Shown here: positions 1 to 11,420 of the stretch, piece after piece
Position numbering within the stretch: position 1 is the stretch's first letter
How the letters are laid out: every line of letters starts with the position of its first letter
Source: Hetaerina americana
Lineage: Eukaryota; Arthropoda; Insecta; Odonata; Calopterygidae
NCBI GenBank assembly: GCA_022747635.1
Contig: JAKTNV010000006.1
Coordinates: 69,133,590 to 69,197,589, forward strand
DNA: 64,000 bases
Direction: 5' to 3'
Made by a program: the position numbers and the translations under genes
Notes under the pieces: model-generated
The model's database searches: none
The model's input: the letters and a program-made list of their open reading frames with translations, nothing else
Told to the model about the DNA's origin: nothing

Positions 1-455
1 AGGAAGCAATAAACTAAGGCAGGATGAGAAGTTGAAGTATTTTGGACGTATTTGAGTGGGAAAGGGTAAAAGTAGAGGAGACATTAGAAGAAGGTTTGTG
101 TTAGCGAAAAAGGTATTCGGAATGAAGAAGGAATTGGTGACAGGTACGCTAAGTAAAGATACGGAGAATACTCTAACATGATGCACAGTAATTTATGGTT
201 GCGAGTCTTTTACACAATTTATGGTTGTGAGTCTTTTACGCAAGAGGAAGAGCGCACATTTGAAGCTTTTGAGAAGCGGGTACGGTGGAGAATGGAAAAA
301 ATAAATTGGACAGGGAGGAAGACAAGCGCCGAGGTTTTAAACAGAGAGAATGAAGAGGGGTGACTTTAAAAGAGGTGAAGAAAGTTGATGGAAGAAATAC
401 TGAAAGGTAAATACTGGATAGAATGCCACGTGGAAGGAGAAGGAAGTAAGTATGA
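1..455 (+). mobile_element. LINE family 1, decayed 3' fragment (copy C), cut by window edge
   Basis: This is a relic of the same non-LTR retrotransposon as the copy at 26347-28555. Conceptual translation of 178-360 gives a piece of the region after the reverse transcriptase: a YGCESF block (YGAETW in the better copy), then EEERTFEAFEKRV and RWRMEKINW, in the order seen in the better copy. Bases 85-160 match the segment just before it (RRRF..AKKVF..KKELVTGTLSKD). After 360 the frame breaks, but degenerate homology runs to about 455. A 26-bp segment is duplicated in tandem at 190-241, repeating the block that encodes YGCESFT. There is no start codon of its own and it is certainly non-functional. 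The 5' side continues beyond base 1. Confidence 0.8.
190..241 (+). repeat. 26-bp tandem duplication inside LINE copy C
   Basis: Units 190-215 and 216-241 both begin AATTTATGGTTG and differ at a couple of positions. No other copy in the window has the duplication, so it arose locally after insertion. Confidence 0.8.
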
Positions 456-699
456 TTTTTTTTTCAATGTAGATAGCATGAAAAAAGGGAGAAGTTAGAC
501 AAACGCAGAGAAAGAAATTGATTAAGGCACATAAAATCTCTAATGACTCTTTATAGTACGTGAATAGTTATTAGTGATCGTCCATAAAGCCTTCTTGAAT
601 TAAATTTTTCGTAGCAATTTTAAGGGTGGCATTAGCCTACAGTTTGAATAGACTCTAGGGATAGTTAACTTATTTGGGACTTGTTCATGTCCCAGACTT
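456..699. other. Unassigned AT-rich spacer between two LINE fragments
   Basis: No open frame or repeat that I can name. It may be decayed LINE 3' sequence, because it lies between two same-strand fragments, but I see no alignable block. Confidence 0.4.
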
Positions 700-1320
700 C
701 ATATTTAAGGTTAGTGAATGGATAATCAAGCTAAGCAATGCCAACCAAAGGAGAAAGTCAATAATGCGGTTAGAGGCGCTTCTGAAGGGCTGGAGGCTGA
801 GGTGAAAGTAGGTAGGAATGCTTTCAAATCAGTTCGATTTGCAGTAGACGAAACGTTAGTTAGCCTGCTAGTAATATGTTTACATTCATTATTTAGCCCA
901 TGGCTGTGCGGTATTTCTTTAATGAGAACTAAAAATACGAAAACAAATTTATGGAAAATATGAAGAAATGATGAAACTTGAATGAGCATACAAGTTCAGG
1001 GACATCAGCTAGAGCTGGTATAACAGCTACCCTATTAAAAGTGTTTTAAAGGAGGTGGGTACGGTAATTAAGGAATGAAAAGGAAATGCTTTAGCCAAAG
1101 AAGCGTTCAATGGGCTTAGTTTTGTGCGTCTCAAACTCTCGGTCGTTGAAGCAAGAGGATAAGCGTAGATTGGAGGCTTTTGGGATGTGGATTTGGAGAA
1201 GAATGGGAAAGGTAAAATGGGCGGAAAGGAAAACAAGCAAAGAGGTACAAAGCATTAAGGGGATGAAAGAGCGTAGTTGGGAGAAATCTAAAGAAGGAAG
1301 AAAGCGGACGTAGCATATTC
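700..1320 (+). mobile_element. LINE family 1, decayed reverse transcriptase and C-terminal fragment (copy D)
   Basis: Bases 790-875 translate to a block containing GLEAEVKVGRNAFKSVRFAV, equivalent to the reverse-transcriptase segment before and including the FADD catalytic box of the better copy. Here the box at 838-849 reads FAVD, so the first catalytic aspartate is lost. Homology weakens at about 876-1020 and resumes at 1080-1300 with the ALAKEAF block, then KRRLEAFGMWIWRRMGKVKW and a KTSKEV block. About 25 residues between those two blocks are missing compared with the better copy. Stops and frameshifts throughout make it a pseudogene. It lies in the same orientation as copy C but overlaps it in element coordinates, so the two are separate insertions or a duplication. 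Confidence 0.75.
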
Positions 1321-2555
1321 GGAAAAAATTGAAAATTCCAACTCGCGGGAGAGTCCTTTACTAAAATAAATGGAATTTGACCAAAATATAACATATAAGT
1401 AGTACTTTTTGCGTAAATTTTCTCTCGTGTTGAGTTACGTGTCAACAAAATATCTAATATAAAAATAATGTAATCAATTGCTGTTCTTTTAAATCAAAAA
1501 ATGGCCAAATCGTCCAGAGGTCAATTATCACATCAAAACAACCATGCGGTAATTGATTTAAAAGAGATAAATTATTTAAAGTCACAAATTTTGGAAAAAG
1601 AACGATTACCTTGTAATACTGACTAGTCATGAAAATTACTGCACATTCGTTACGAACGGAAAATTAAACATTAATAGGTTAATAGTCGCAGTAGCCTCGG
1701 TACTCAGTTCAGGTTTAAACGGCAATGAATGCTTAGGAGAAGTAATAACGGATGTTGAAGGCTATGGCAAAATGAACTTACACGGATTTTGCACTTATCT
1801 TCGTTAAAAATCGAGCAGCACATACGGAGCGCAAGAAAAAAAATCTTGACAAACAAACTAGTTCAAAACTTTCAATTTCCACAGTAACTGAAAGAGAATT
1901 TCGAATCTTCAAGTTCTATGCTAGCTTTTTATGGAGGAGGAAATCGAGAGTCAATCCCGGGGATCTGAATGCAGAAGTGCTATGAATTCTTTAACTACTT
2001 CACTCTTTATTCGTTATGCCTGAATTCAGTCAATTTTACGACACACGAAACGAATCTCTACATTCCAATGGATGAACCATTCATCCCTATGAGCCCGAGG
2101 CTCGGAGTTAACTTTCCCTTTAAATATCGTGAGTACTCTTTTCCATCTCCATCCAAATATAAAACCCTTTAGCCTTTGGAGCCACTACATCTGAACGACC
2201 AGATTTCTCTCCAACCCCAAACCTTCACGTACGGTTAAATACACTGCTCAATTGAAAAATTCAACCCTGCGCAATGTTATGTTTTCATTTTGCTCTAATT
2301 CAATAACATTTTATTGTAAACTTACCGCTACAACCGCATCCAAATGAAACAATCGAGGCATTCAATACCTAATCTTTCAACAGAAAATATTATGAGTTAC
2401 TTTGACATGTATTAAGGTGTATATGGATATTTTTGCGTCATATATGTAGGAGATTATGAATGAATTGTTCGTAGTGACTGGGTCAATCAAAAAACCTCCC
2501 CTAAACAATCTACGAATTTTAATGATAACAATTATTTTATTTTTATTACTATTAT
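1321..2555. other. Unassigned AT-rich stretch with a 13-bp inverted repeat
   Basis: No gene recognised. A perfect 13-bp inverted repeat (TCTTTTAAATCAA at 1485-1497, its complement at 1553-1565) encloses 55 bases. The rest is ordinary AT-rich sequence with short chance frames. Confidence 0.5.
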
Positions 2556-2559
2556 TATT

Positions 2560-3055
2560 AAATGGTACCTTGCAAGTCATCACTATGGTGTGTAGCAGAC
2601 GGTGATCACACAAGACTACTTTTGATCCAAAACACTTTTCCAAAGTAGCGCGGTCGGACAACGATAATCTGATCCCTTGTCTCTCGCCGGAAAAACGGTA
2701 TTTTAAGTCTATTCAATATTGAATCTCTCAAATTCTTGTTGCATGATCTATCCTACTATATTACGGTAGGGCTAGTAATACATTTTTAACATCATTGCAA
2801 AAGAGACGTCCTTTCTATTTGAGGTAAGGGATCTGTGAATTAACATTCTTTCCGCGAGTGTTTCCCAGTCTAGAACCTCTAACAAATTTGATACGATTAC
2901 ACTACCCAATTTATCATTACCATGTTTTACAAATCTAGCTCCTCTTCTATTTTGCAAGCGGTTAATTTCGGCAATTATTCCTGCTTCATGATGATCCCAT
3001 ACAGTGCCAGCATATTCTGAAAGACATCTAGCAAATAAGATAACATTGCTCTTTC
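2560..3055 (-). mobile_element. LINE relic of a second clade (CR1/L2/Jockey-like C-terminal region)
   Basis: On the minus strand one frame runs from about 3055 to 2772 and reads LFARCLSEYAGTVWD, then EINRLQNRRGARFVK, then LLEVLDWETLAERMLIHRS. This follows the familiar post-reverse-transcriptase pattern of many arthropod LINEs (LEYAS-VWDP, then QRRAARFV, then L-W-L--RR). Below 2690 the frame shifts and a degenerate LPSATHHSDDLQ block resembles the W-N-LP segment that ends such ORFs. It is unrelated to family 1 in the details of its motifs. The catalytic domain is absent. The exact clade cannot be named from this piece. Confidence 0.7.
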
Positions 3056-3078
3056 ATCTTTTGGCCACACACGTATCC

Positions 3079-3318
3079 CCAATACTCTTCTAATAAATCT
3101 TATTATTTATTAGTTTTCGTGGTTACAATAATGTATGCGAAAACATTAAGTGTATATATCCATAATGGTGCGTACTGCACATAAAAATGCGTATATATCC
3201 AATACTCTTCTATTAAATCTTAACATTTATTAGTTTTCGGGGATAACAATAGCGAATGCAAAATCATTGTGGGAATATATTCATGCAGATGCGTAATTCA
3301 GACAAACATGCGTAGTAT
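3079..3318. repeat. Tandem repeat, two 120-bp units
   Basis: Unit 1 (3079-3198) and unit 2 (3199-3318) both start CCAATACTCTTCTA and share AATCTTA, ATTTATTAGTTTTCG and ACAATA-CGAATGC-like blocks at the same offsets. Identity falls in the second half of the unit. Only two copies are seen here. Unit 1 begins just beyond the LINE relic at 2560-3055. Confidence 0.8.
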
Positions 3319-6300
3319 TAATATGTACTTACACATTCACGTATTCATCCATTCACATACATGATCAATGCGTATACATTAGGGATAATATCAGAAGTCG
3401 CGCAAAGGCTGGGTATATAAGTAACTTCCGTCGTTTTTTCACCTCTCAAAATATTTTCCTACACTCCTTATCGCTATCTTTCCAATGTTCATATTCCACT
3501 ACCAGGCAAGTTTAAATTAATTTTGAACTCAAAACAACATTCGGTCGTGACATTTTTTCTTAGAAAATTTTTTATTTCCTTTTCAGGCGCACTTGACGAG
3601 AGCATTCCTTCCAGGCCACGCCTCCTCGAGTCCAAGTTGTCGCCCCTCTACCTATATCTGCCCTACCCAGCGCCAAGTCAAGTAATAGGAGACGCGACGC
3701 TAATGAAAAGAGCCAGGCTACGCCTCCCCCCTCCGCCCGTCTTTGCATGTCGGAATAACCTCTTGACTCACAGTGTTCATTTAAAGAAATTTAATTCCGT
3801 GTACCTACTTTAAATTGGCTACCAAAGAAGCATCCATCGTTACAAAGTTTGCCAATTTCAACGTGCCGGAATTCTTATCTTCAACAAGAATGTTAACTTC
3901 AACAGAAGGGGAAGTTTAGACCATCCGACCACGATTCCATGAATTTTCCAATGGTGGTGCTCTTGCACGAAAAAAAAGAATAGTTACAACGCTTGTAATC
4001 TAGTGTGCATAATGTAAAACGTTGACGTACTTCAGAATTTAGCGTTTATTGAAACAGAAATAAGAAGGAATTCGAATAATTTTACATTTACATATTCATG
4101 ATCTAAAATAAACATGAGAGTACCTTTGCCTTCCTGCACTATTTAAAGTAATCAGCCATTTGACTGAATGGCTTGATTGATCGTTGAATTCTATTCATAC
4201 AGCCTAAGCTACTTGCTTAAAGGAGTATGCCATCAGATAAATTCCTCAGCCAAATTGTGTGCTACTCAGTGCATATATTTATTACTGATGATATTCAATT
4301 TACTAATATTTTCCCTCCCGCTAAGTATATCAATAAAAACAGGCTATGAAAGACCTTTTCGTGATAGAAAATTAGGTAGGTGAATAATTTCGTATAAGTT
4401 ATAGGATATGCTTCAAAAAATATCTATTTGATGAGCCCTTTTGAAAGATCTATAAGGAAGTTCTATGAGAAAGTTTAAAAGGGCTCTGAGATGAAAGTTT
4501 TAAATAATAATAACTATATCGCTCGACTGCAGAAGAAGAGCAATAAATCTCAAGATTTCTGATGGATCTGATTGATGCATAAGATGATGTTATTGCTAAA
4601 TTCTCCCATTGAGAGCCTCATTACAAATGGGAGTTTAGTCACTCCAAATCTTACTTAAAAAAAGAGGCGGAACTTGGGAACTATGCACGCGAACTCTGCA
4701 AGAAGCGAAGTTATAACCGCAAATGGAGGAGTTGGGAGAGGCTGGGGCTGACAAAGACTTTTCCTCCCGACTGCAATGACGTCACGTATGCAATTTGGCA
4801 GCGGCGTGTTGCGGGGGGTGGGGGGAGTGTGCGTTTTAAGACTGGAACCTTAAGAGATATGGCTGCATGCGCCGGTGCGGGTGAATTCATTTTAATTACA
4901 CGCACGGGGAGCACCGATGAAATGGGTCGAGGGTCTAAGCCGATGGAAGCTGGTGACGATGGATGACTGACTCCCAGTTCGCGAGTGAGGAGGTTTTCCA
5001 ATGCGCGCGATTTTTCGAAAAAAAAATGGCACCCTGATTTGTGCGCGTAGAATTGGGTGTTTTATAAACTTGATTTATGTAATATGAAGGCCCGTTCGAA
5101 ATCGGACAGGAAAAAATATCAGCCGGCAAATTAAGGTGAACTTTCGCGCAAATTGAATGCATGTTCGTCGTAGATGGTGTTCATAAAGTTCATATTTGCA
5201 GGACGTGACTAAACAATCGAGTAATAATTCGGCCAAGAGCGAATCAGCGTGCATATCGATAAAGAGTGTTTTATCATATTTCGCGCTTCTTCGCAATCAT
5301 TTTTTTTATCCTGGACACTTTGTATTAAGACAAATTGTTTACCAGTTTTTGTCACTTTTAAACATTGTAAATAAAAAATACGACATCCATGAGGAGGAAA
5401 TAAACGGGTTGATAATCATCCGGGGGTAAAGTTAAAACTGGTCCAATGAAAAGAAATATATTACCTTTGGGGTTAGGCTCCTTTTCTAATATATCAATTG
5501 ACAAAGAAAAATTAATAAAATTTAATTAAAGTATTCACCCAACACTTTTCTGAGCAAGCAATTTTCTACTCATTTATTAATTCCTTTATTGATAGATGTT
5601 TGGAGCTAACGTCTGTGCGTTTCATATATAAAAATAAAGTATTAAAATAAATTAGAGTAAATTATTGCACCGAAAAAAAACTATTTTACAACACTGGGAT
5701 ATCTTTCACCATATCAGTGATTTTTCTCCCTTCCAGATATGCATAAAATTATTATTCATCTGATGACAAAGAACAGGAAAATTTTTTCAAAATCTTTAAA
5801 ATCTTCATTTAATGTCAGGGAATTTACAAAATTCAATAAAATTGATACTATTTACCTTAAAACCTCCCACTACAAAACTTTACTTTGATAAAATACATCA
5901 CGGCACCTGGCTTTCTTACAGGTGCTCGTAATTAGACAGGCGTCAAGGTAGGGAATGATTGGTATATACTGCCTTCAGTACTTAATTGTTAACAGCTTAC
6001 TTCATCATTAATTTGACATAAAATTTTGCAGCTACTTTATCAGTTGCATTACTCTATATTTCACCGTATTTTAATATCAAATGGGTGACACGGGTGGTAA
6101 TTAAGACGCTAATTTATCAGTATCATCCATTCACAATTTTCCATAACACAAGTGGGCAATGAAGTTTACATTTATATTCCATTTTGCTGGAAGCCCGGAG
6201 GTTTCATAAATATTAATTAGTATTCAATCAATTGAATGAGGCAAAAAGAGTCAACTGAGTTTCATAGCAAGTGAAGCTTTCAGTTAGAAATATTTTATTT

Positions 6301-7059
6301 TCCCTAGGCGGACCGCATTTTAATACAGAAATAGATTTAATTATCAGTTGATAAATCGAGTTTAATAAATTCTATGGAAATAATTTTAAGGTCAAATCAT
6401 AAGCTGTGTCATATGATTGCACAGGAATCAGGTCAGGTTAATGAAAGCAGTATGCTTGGTTGAACAACTGTGTTCCCCAACATGAATATATATTATTCCC
6501 TATTCAAAGTTTGAGTTCAAATTTATTCGGTTTAATGGCAGGTTTCTGAAGTTATGTAAAATTCAGGTTTTCCTAATCGAATTTCAGAAGATTCTTCATA
6601 GTTGATCATTGTTGACATAAAATTTTTTGCATATTCGAAGCTTAATTAATCCATGATAGTAATCGATTAATTATAACTCAACAAGTCACAGTATTTACCA
6701 CATATTTGATTAAAAAGCGAGAAGACTCCGCTTACGTAATATTCGAAAAAAACTAAATTTATTTTAGTGCGAGTACACTTTAAACAGCCAGGTTAGATAT
6801 TAGGTTCGAGGGTCAATAACAGGCACAATCATACAAGGCTTGACATTTTATTGCTTCTCTTTTGTCATTTTATCTACCTTATGAATATGCTTCAATTCGT
6901 AAAAAAACCAAAGGTACGCCATAGCCATATACACAGCAGTTCTGCTAAGAATAACCGTTTAGCTATTGAAAAGGCAAATGCAATTTGTAACGGCATAAAA
7001 TAAGCGTGATGGGGAAGACTTTGGTCTGGTGCTTAGTCGACTCAAGTATAGCAACCTGG
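3319..7059. other. AT-rich stretch without recognised genes; GC-richer patch at 4735-5000
   Basis: Mostly AT-rich and featureless. At 3590-3740 there is a pyrimidine-rich patch. At 4735-5000 GC content rises, with a G-run near 4815-4830 and a perfect palindromic CRE-type site TGACGTCA at 4777-4784. Neither patch carries an open frame I can relate to a protein family. Bases 5430-7050 are AT-rich with no visible repeat structure. Confidence 0.5.
4777..4784. promoter_or_regulatory. CRE-like palindrome TGACGTCA
   Basis: A perfect 8-bp CREB/ATF-type site within a GC-richer patch. An 8-mer can occur by chance, so function is only a possibility; a second copy lies at 56038-56045. Confidence 0.2.
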
Positions 7060-7145
7060 TGTTTTAGAAAAAAAGGAGAATATTGGTTTATTTTGAGATT
7101 GATTAAAAAAGTAAAATGGCTCGAGCGCAAGAGAAACGAAGAAGT
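7060..7145 (+). mobile_element. LINE family 1, very short decayed fragment (copy K)
   Basis: The translation around 7100-7138 gives KKVKWLERKRNEEV, matching the MEKVKWTEKKTNEEV block of the better copy, and the upstream 40 bases fit the preceding block loosely. Possible weaker homology reappears at 7430-7500 (an ERL-like and a GRSMLK-like piece). The fragment is too short to be sure; it could be a chance match of a lysine-rich run. Confidence 0.4.
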
Positions 7146-7489
7146 GTAGCATAATATATGAATATTTATTCCGATTTAAAAAGATTTGTTTATGCTAAGC
7201 TGGCCCTCGTGTGACTGAGAGTTATGGAATAACGCTCAGCGATTCTATCAAGTTCTAATAAACTTACGATGAGGAAGATATTACGGGAACAGAACGGAAA
7301 CGTTTAGCTATATCATGTTCAATGCATCGCATATGCATCAATGCATCATACATGAAAACTTGAACCGATTTTTCAACGAGATACTTTTCACCAGTGTAAA
7401 ATAGCTCGTTTGCAGAATAGGAAACCGTAACGTCACATTAGAAGAAGGCAAACTGGTGAACGGAGATACCGAGAGGTCGTAGCATGTTA

Positions 7490-7665
7490 AAGTAGTAGTG
7501 GTATTTAGGGGAGGCGACCAACAGCTGAGGTCATTTGCACCACAGGGGATGGACAGGAAAGGATGAAGGGTGGAGAGAAACCTGGTGTCGGCATTAGCCT
7601 GCTCTTTACGAAAGGCGCCAAGGGGTCCGCAGCTTAACGTTCCATCCGACGGACGGCGTACTCAC
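7490..7665 (-). mobile_element. SINE/LINE 3'-end-like segment
   Basis: Read on the minus strand the segment runs from CGTCCGTCGGATGGAACG TT, through GACACCAGGTTTCTCTCC and GACCTCAGCTGTTGG, to TAAATACCACTACTACT. The GGATGGNACGTTAA core and a terminal trinucleotide tail resemble, from memory, conserved 3' regions of interspersed SINE or LINE elements in insects. It could be the 3' end of the SINE whose head lies at 8097, or a separate insertion. No protein is encoded. Confidence 0.4.
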
Positions 7666-7889
7666 TCAAAGTGCCCTCCACAACGTAGCATGTTAAATCA
7701 TGAGATAAAACCTGGGAATGTTTGTAAGCGAGGACAAGACAGGAAAGTAGCAGAGTACATTTCCGAACGGTACGAATAAGATGAAGAAGAGTAAATAATG
7801 GTACGGGACATATTCAAATGGTCCTGTCGAACGTAACTTCCCAAGTACAAATTAGCCTTCGGGAAATGGTTTCAAGATGGCCATATTGA

Positions 7890-8097
7890 TTTCCGGAAAT
7901 GCCTTCATGTGAAAAAAACCAACGTAAGTATAACCCGTTTGAGCTAAGTTCCACTTTTTACACTGGAATATAAGGAACAAGGAGAGTCACAAAAACCCTC
8001 ACCCAAGGTGGAGGCAAGCCAATCTTGGTATGGATCGAACACGCGACTTAGAAATTAGCAAGAGGGGGACGTACCTAACGCCAACGAGGACGCCAAA
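7890..8097 (-). mobile_element. tRNA-derived SINE-like element
   Basis: On the minus strand an A-box-like TTGGCGTTAGGT (8073-8084) is followed about 30 bases later by a B-box-like GTGTTCGATCC (8032-8042), the spacing of an internal RNA polymerase III promoter. The sequence then continues into a non-tRNA body (GCCTCCACCTTGGGTGAGG, then GTGACTCTCCTTGTTCC). It does not fold as a full tRNA cloverleaf by eye, so a SINE head is more likely than a tRNA gene. The 3' limit is uncertain. Confidence 0.55.
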
Positions 8098-9194
8098 AAG
8101 CATTACTAACCTCAAATTTGACTGTTTAATCACATTACTTTCCTTATTTCCTGACGTGTTGACCAAACAGGGAATAAAGACAAGAAAAGTGAGTGGATTC
8201 CAGTGAAGGATTTTCCGTTAATGAAATATGAAGAAATAAGTAAGGATAGAACCTTTGATTTGACAAAAGGACACTCATGTAAGAAATCGATTTTGTATCC
8301 ATGCACTGCAAAATACTGTACTAACGTTTCGTATCCGTTAACCTTCAATTTTGCCCAACAATTCAAGTGTTATTGTTATTAAAAATCCTTGTAAGGTAAA
8401 AGCATCGAGCCTTAGACGTCAGATTGTTTTGGGTAAGAAGAATATTTCTGCTTGGCGAATTAGCTCGATGATCTATTGTTCTTCAAGATACTCCTCTCTG
8501 AGTTCACCAGACCTATCTTCCAGTTTTCCCACGACTATGTCTCCACCTTGCCTTGACAGAATTTTCCACGTCGCGTCGAACCTTTTGTATTTGCACTCTA
8601 TCAAGGTAAGAATGAAGTGGGAGGAGACAGACTAGAGGCCTTTTTTCAAGGACGCCTTTTTAAGCTTCAATTCATTTTGAGTGTGTATCACATGACGTCG
8701 TAGGAAATATGGATTTCAGGACCATTAAAATCCTCCTTCATCAAGAACTTACTCGTAAGCTTCCTCATAAATCACTTGCAAATGTTATATCTACCTTGTT
8801 ATAAAACAGTTATTGCATCCATCCTATTATTGAACGACACAATTTTAATTTAGCTTTTATGTGGTACTATTGTTCACTCAAATTTGTTTCCCTTTCAAAT
8901 CTTTCCCAATTGTTTCTTTCCATTTACTATATCAAATGTAAAAAAATACTAAAATATTAAACTCTTGGAAAAATTGAGAATGTAAAAGTAAGTCGTCACT
9001 GATGAGCTTCATTCATAAAAGCTTAAGATATTCATATCGTAAACTAGTTATGTTGGAATTGAGTCAACCGTAGTCACTAACTATACATTAAGGTTTGCGG
9101 TTAGCAGTCAAATGATTTTAGTGATGATAAAAAGGCTTATAGGAAGCATTTAAAAAAAAAAGTACTCCGGAAGTGACATAAAGGTTCCACCATT
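8098..9194. other. AT-rich stretch without recognised genes
   Basis: One minus-strand frame at 8473-8630 of about 52 codons has no methionine and no family match. Otherwise nothing supportable. Confidence 0.5.
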
Positions 9195-9700
9195 CCCGCG
9201 TTCAGAGTCGTTCCTCCATTGCTGATTCCCATACTCCCTACGCATCTTTATATTAACCATTGGAGTGCTTTATCTTCCAATTGTCTTCTCGCTTCTCATA
9301 TATTTTCCTCTACCCTACCTTTTAGTCCCCCTTTCGAGGGTCATTCGTTTTATCCTCCGTCTCCATGAACAACTCTTCCAGCGCTCAAGCGCTACCATGG
9401 AATCGATCTTCCATTATTTTTACCACCTTCGTCTCGCACACCGTTGCAATCCTTTCTTTTCTTCTGCCTTCCACCTTTACCTTCCTCAGGGTCTCAGTCT
9501 TCCTCTCTTCCTTTGCCCACTTTCGTTTATGTACGTCGTATTCCCCCAACACGGAAGCTTCACCCTCCCTCCTCCCCATACCACTCTAGTTCCTCCCGCT
9601 CCACATCAAAAACCTCGAGGAAGTTCGCCTTTACTCCCGGGTAAACACATACCACCAAAGTCCTCCTCCTCACTTTTCCTCTCACAATTCCCTTTCCTAT
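9195..9700. other. Pyrimidine-rich island
   Basis: C and T strongly dominate the plus strand, with TTCCTC and CCTCC runs. Long frames on both strands are a by-product of the skew rather than evidence of coding. Confidence 0.6.
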
Positions 9701-10214
9701 AACAATCGAGAAAGTGTTTACGGTTCTAATAAAGTCGATGCCTCACTACCGCGTCGTATCAAGGATCACACCAGTAGCACATTTCACATCTACTACGTAT
9801 ATGGAAATAAGCTGAAACTAATCATGGCGTACACTTATCATTTAAACTTGGAAGGGGAAAAATACTCTCATTACAATAGCAAAATTTTCTTTACAGAAAT
9901 GCAATTGAAACATGAAAGCGTAAAGGGCTTTCACTACAATGCGTTTTGAGGAATAATGTCAAATACAAATAGTTCAAACAGTAGTATTTGTAGCGTTAAC
10001 ATTCAACACAATCGCAGAAAACGACTCATCCAGCTACTTAAATAATATGGGTAATAAAATGAATAAATGCTCACAAGAACTTGTACTAGTACATATGTAT
10101 ACAGCGGATGTTGCTGCTATGTGAAGTATCATTCAAAGCAATTAAATTGGTGGGTCCGATCAATTTGACACAAACACTACCCATTACCACTTATCACATT
10201 TATTATTAATATTA
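9701..10214. other. Unassigned AT-rich spacer
   Basis: No gene or repeat recognised before the 3' end of LINE copy A. Confidence 0.4.
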
Positions 10215-11420
10215 TCTACCGGTTAAGGTGAGTTTCAGATGGACACAACTACTAAATAAATATCTCCTAACAAAACACAATCCCACATCCTACTCTACAA
10301 CGAACCCGTCTTCATCACTGTGAACTTCCTCCCTTCATCCCGTCCAGCATCCATATCACATTCCTCTCCTGATTTGCCTATTATTATCCCCTCTATAAGA
10401 GTCTTCAACATCCCACTGCCAGTCATTACGCCTTTTATCCATTTCTCCTATCTTCATATGATTTCTCCCAACAACCCCCTCGTAAACCATACCTAGACCT
10501 TCCTCGTTTGTTTTCCTCTTGGTCCATTTTCCCCGCTCCATTCTCCTGCAAACGCGTATTTCAAAATCCTCAAATCTACGCCTATCAGCCTGATTCAGTG
10601 ACCACGTTAATGGGTCGTACAAAACTAAACTCCATATGAAAGTTTTAACGAGTATTTTCTTAACATCCTTACTCAACGTCCAAGTCATCAACTGCCTTCT
10701 ATTTGTGAAAGCTTCTTTGCCTATCGCAATTCTTCTCCTTACATCCGTTCTACTTTGACCGTGTTGATCCAAAACACTTCCAAGATACCGCTTAAACCTG
10801 CACTAGTTTTTGCTCTTCTATTTTAATGTTGAGCTAACCCTTTTTCTTTCTGGAAACTCCAATAACCTTTGTTTTATTAATATTTATTCTCATCCCATAT
10901 CTATCGCGAAGAATTTCCAATCCCTTCACCAATGGTCGCAACCCCTTGGCTGACTGGCAAATTAGAACTTGGGTCATGAGTAAACCTAACTGATTTTACT
11001 AATTCCACTACGACTTTCATTCTAACTTCCATTCCTTCCCATACCTCTTTAGTATTTCCTCCACGTATATAGTATGTTGAACAGCAACGGGGATAATGGA
11101 AAACGCTGCCTTACATCTCTTCCTATCACTGCCCATCCGGATTCTCCGTTCCCTTACTCGCACCTGGGAAGTGTCAGACGCAAGGGTTGCGGACAAGCCT
11201 CCTGCCCCTCCAACCTATTCCAATTTTATGCAATATAATCATCAGTTGTTACCACTTCACTACATAAAACGCCTATTCGAATCAAACGCACTTCCCCATT
11301 TTATTCTACATAATTCTCGGTTTGTGATCTCATTATTGAAATGGCATCCCTCGTGTCTCTCCTCTTCCTATCCCCCTAAACTGATCATCCCCTAAATAAT
11401 CATTTGCCCTCCTCTATTGC
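10215..11420 (-). mobile_element. LINE family 1, long decayed copy (copy A)
   Basis: The element reads right to left. Its 5' break is near 11420 and its 3' end near 10215 is the conserved TACCGGTTAAGGT terminus shared with copies B and G. Reverse-transcriptase sequence spans about 10790-11400 in broken frames; the catalytic box at 10973-10984 reads FTHD where copy B has FADD. A longer open stretch at 10356-10772 (138 codons) covers the following region: DQHGQSRTDVRRRIAIGKEAF, then LSKDVKKILVKTFIWS, then RRRFEDFEIRVCRRMERGKW and KTNEE. The start codon of that stretch is internal to the ancestral ORF. It is non-functional because of many stops, shifts and the altered catalytic box. Confidence 0.88.

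Noticed and set aside
8473..8630. Minus-strand frame of about 52 codons with a charged helical look
   Set aside because: No methionine, no clear splice acceptor, no family match; chance is likely.
9385..9579. Possible LINE C-terminal match on the minus strand (KWAKEERKTETLRKVK)
   Set aside because: The purine-rich complement of a C/T island readily gives K/E/R-rich strings, and neighbouring LINE blocks are absent.
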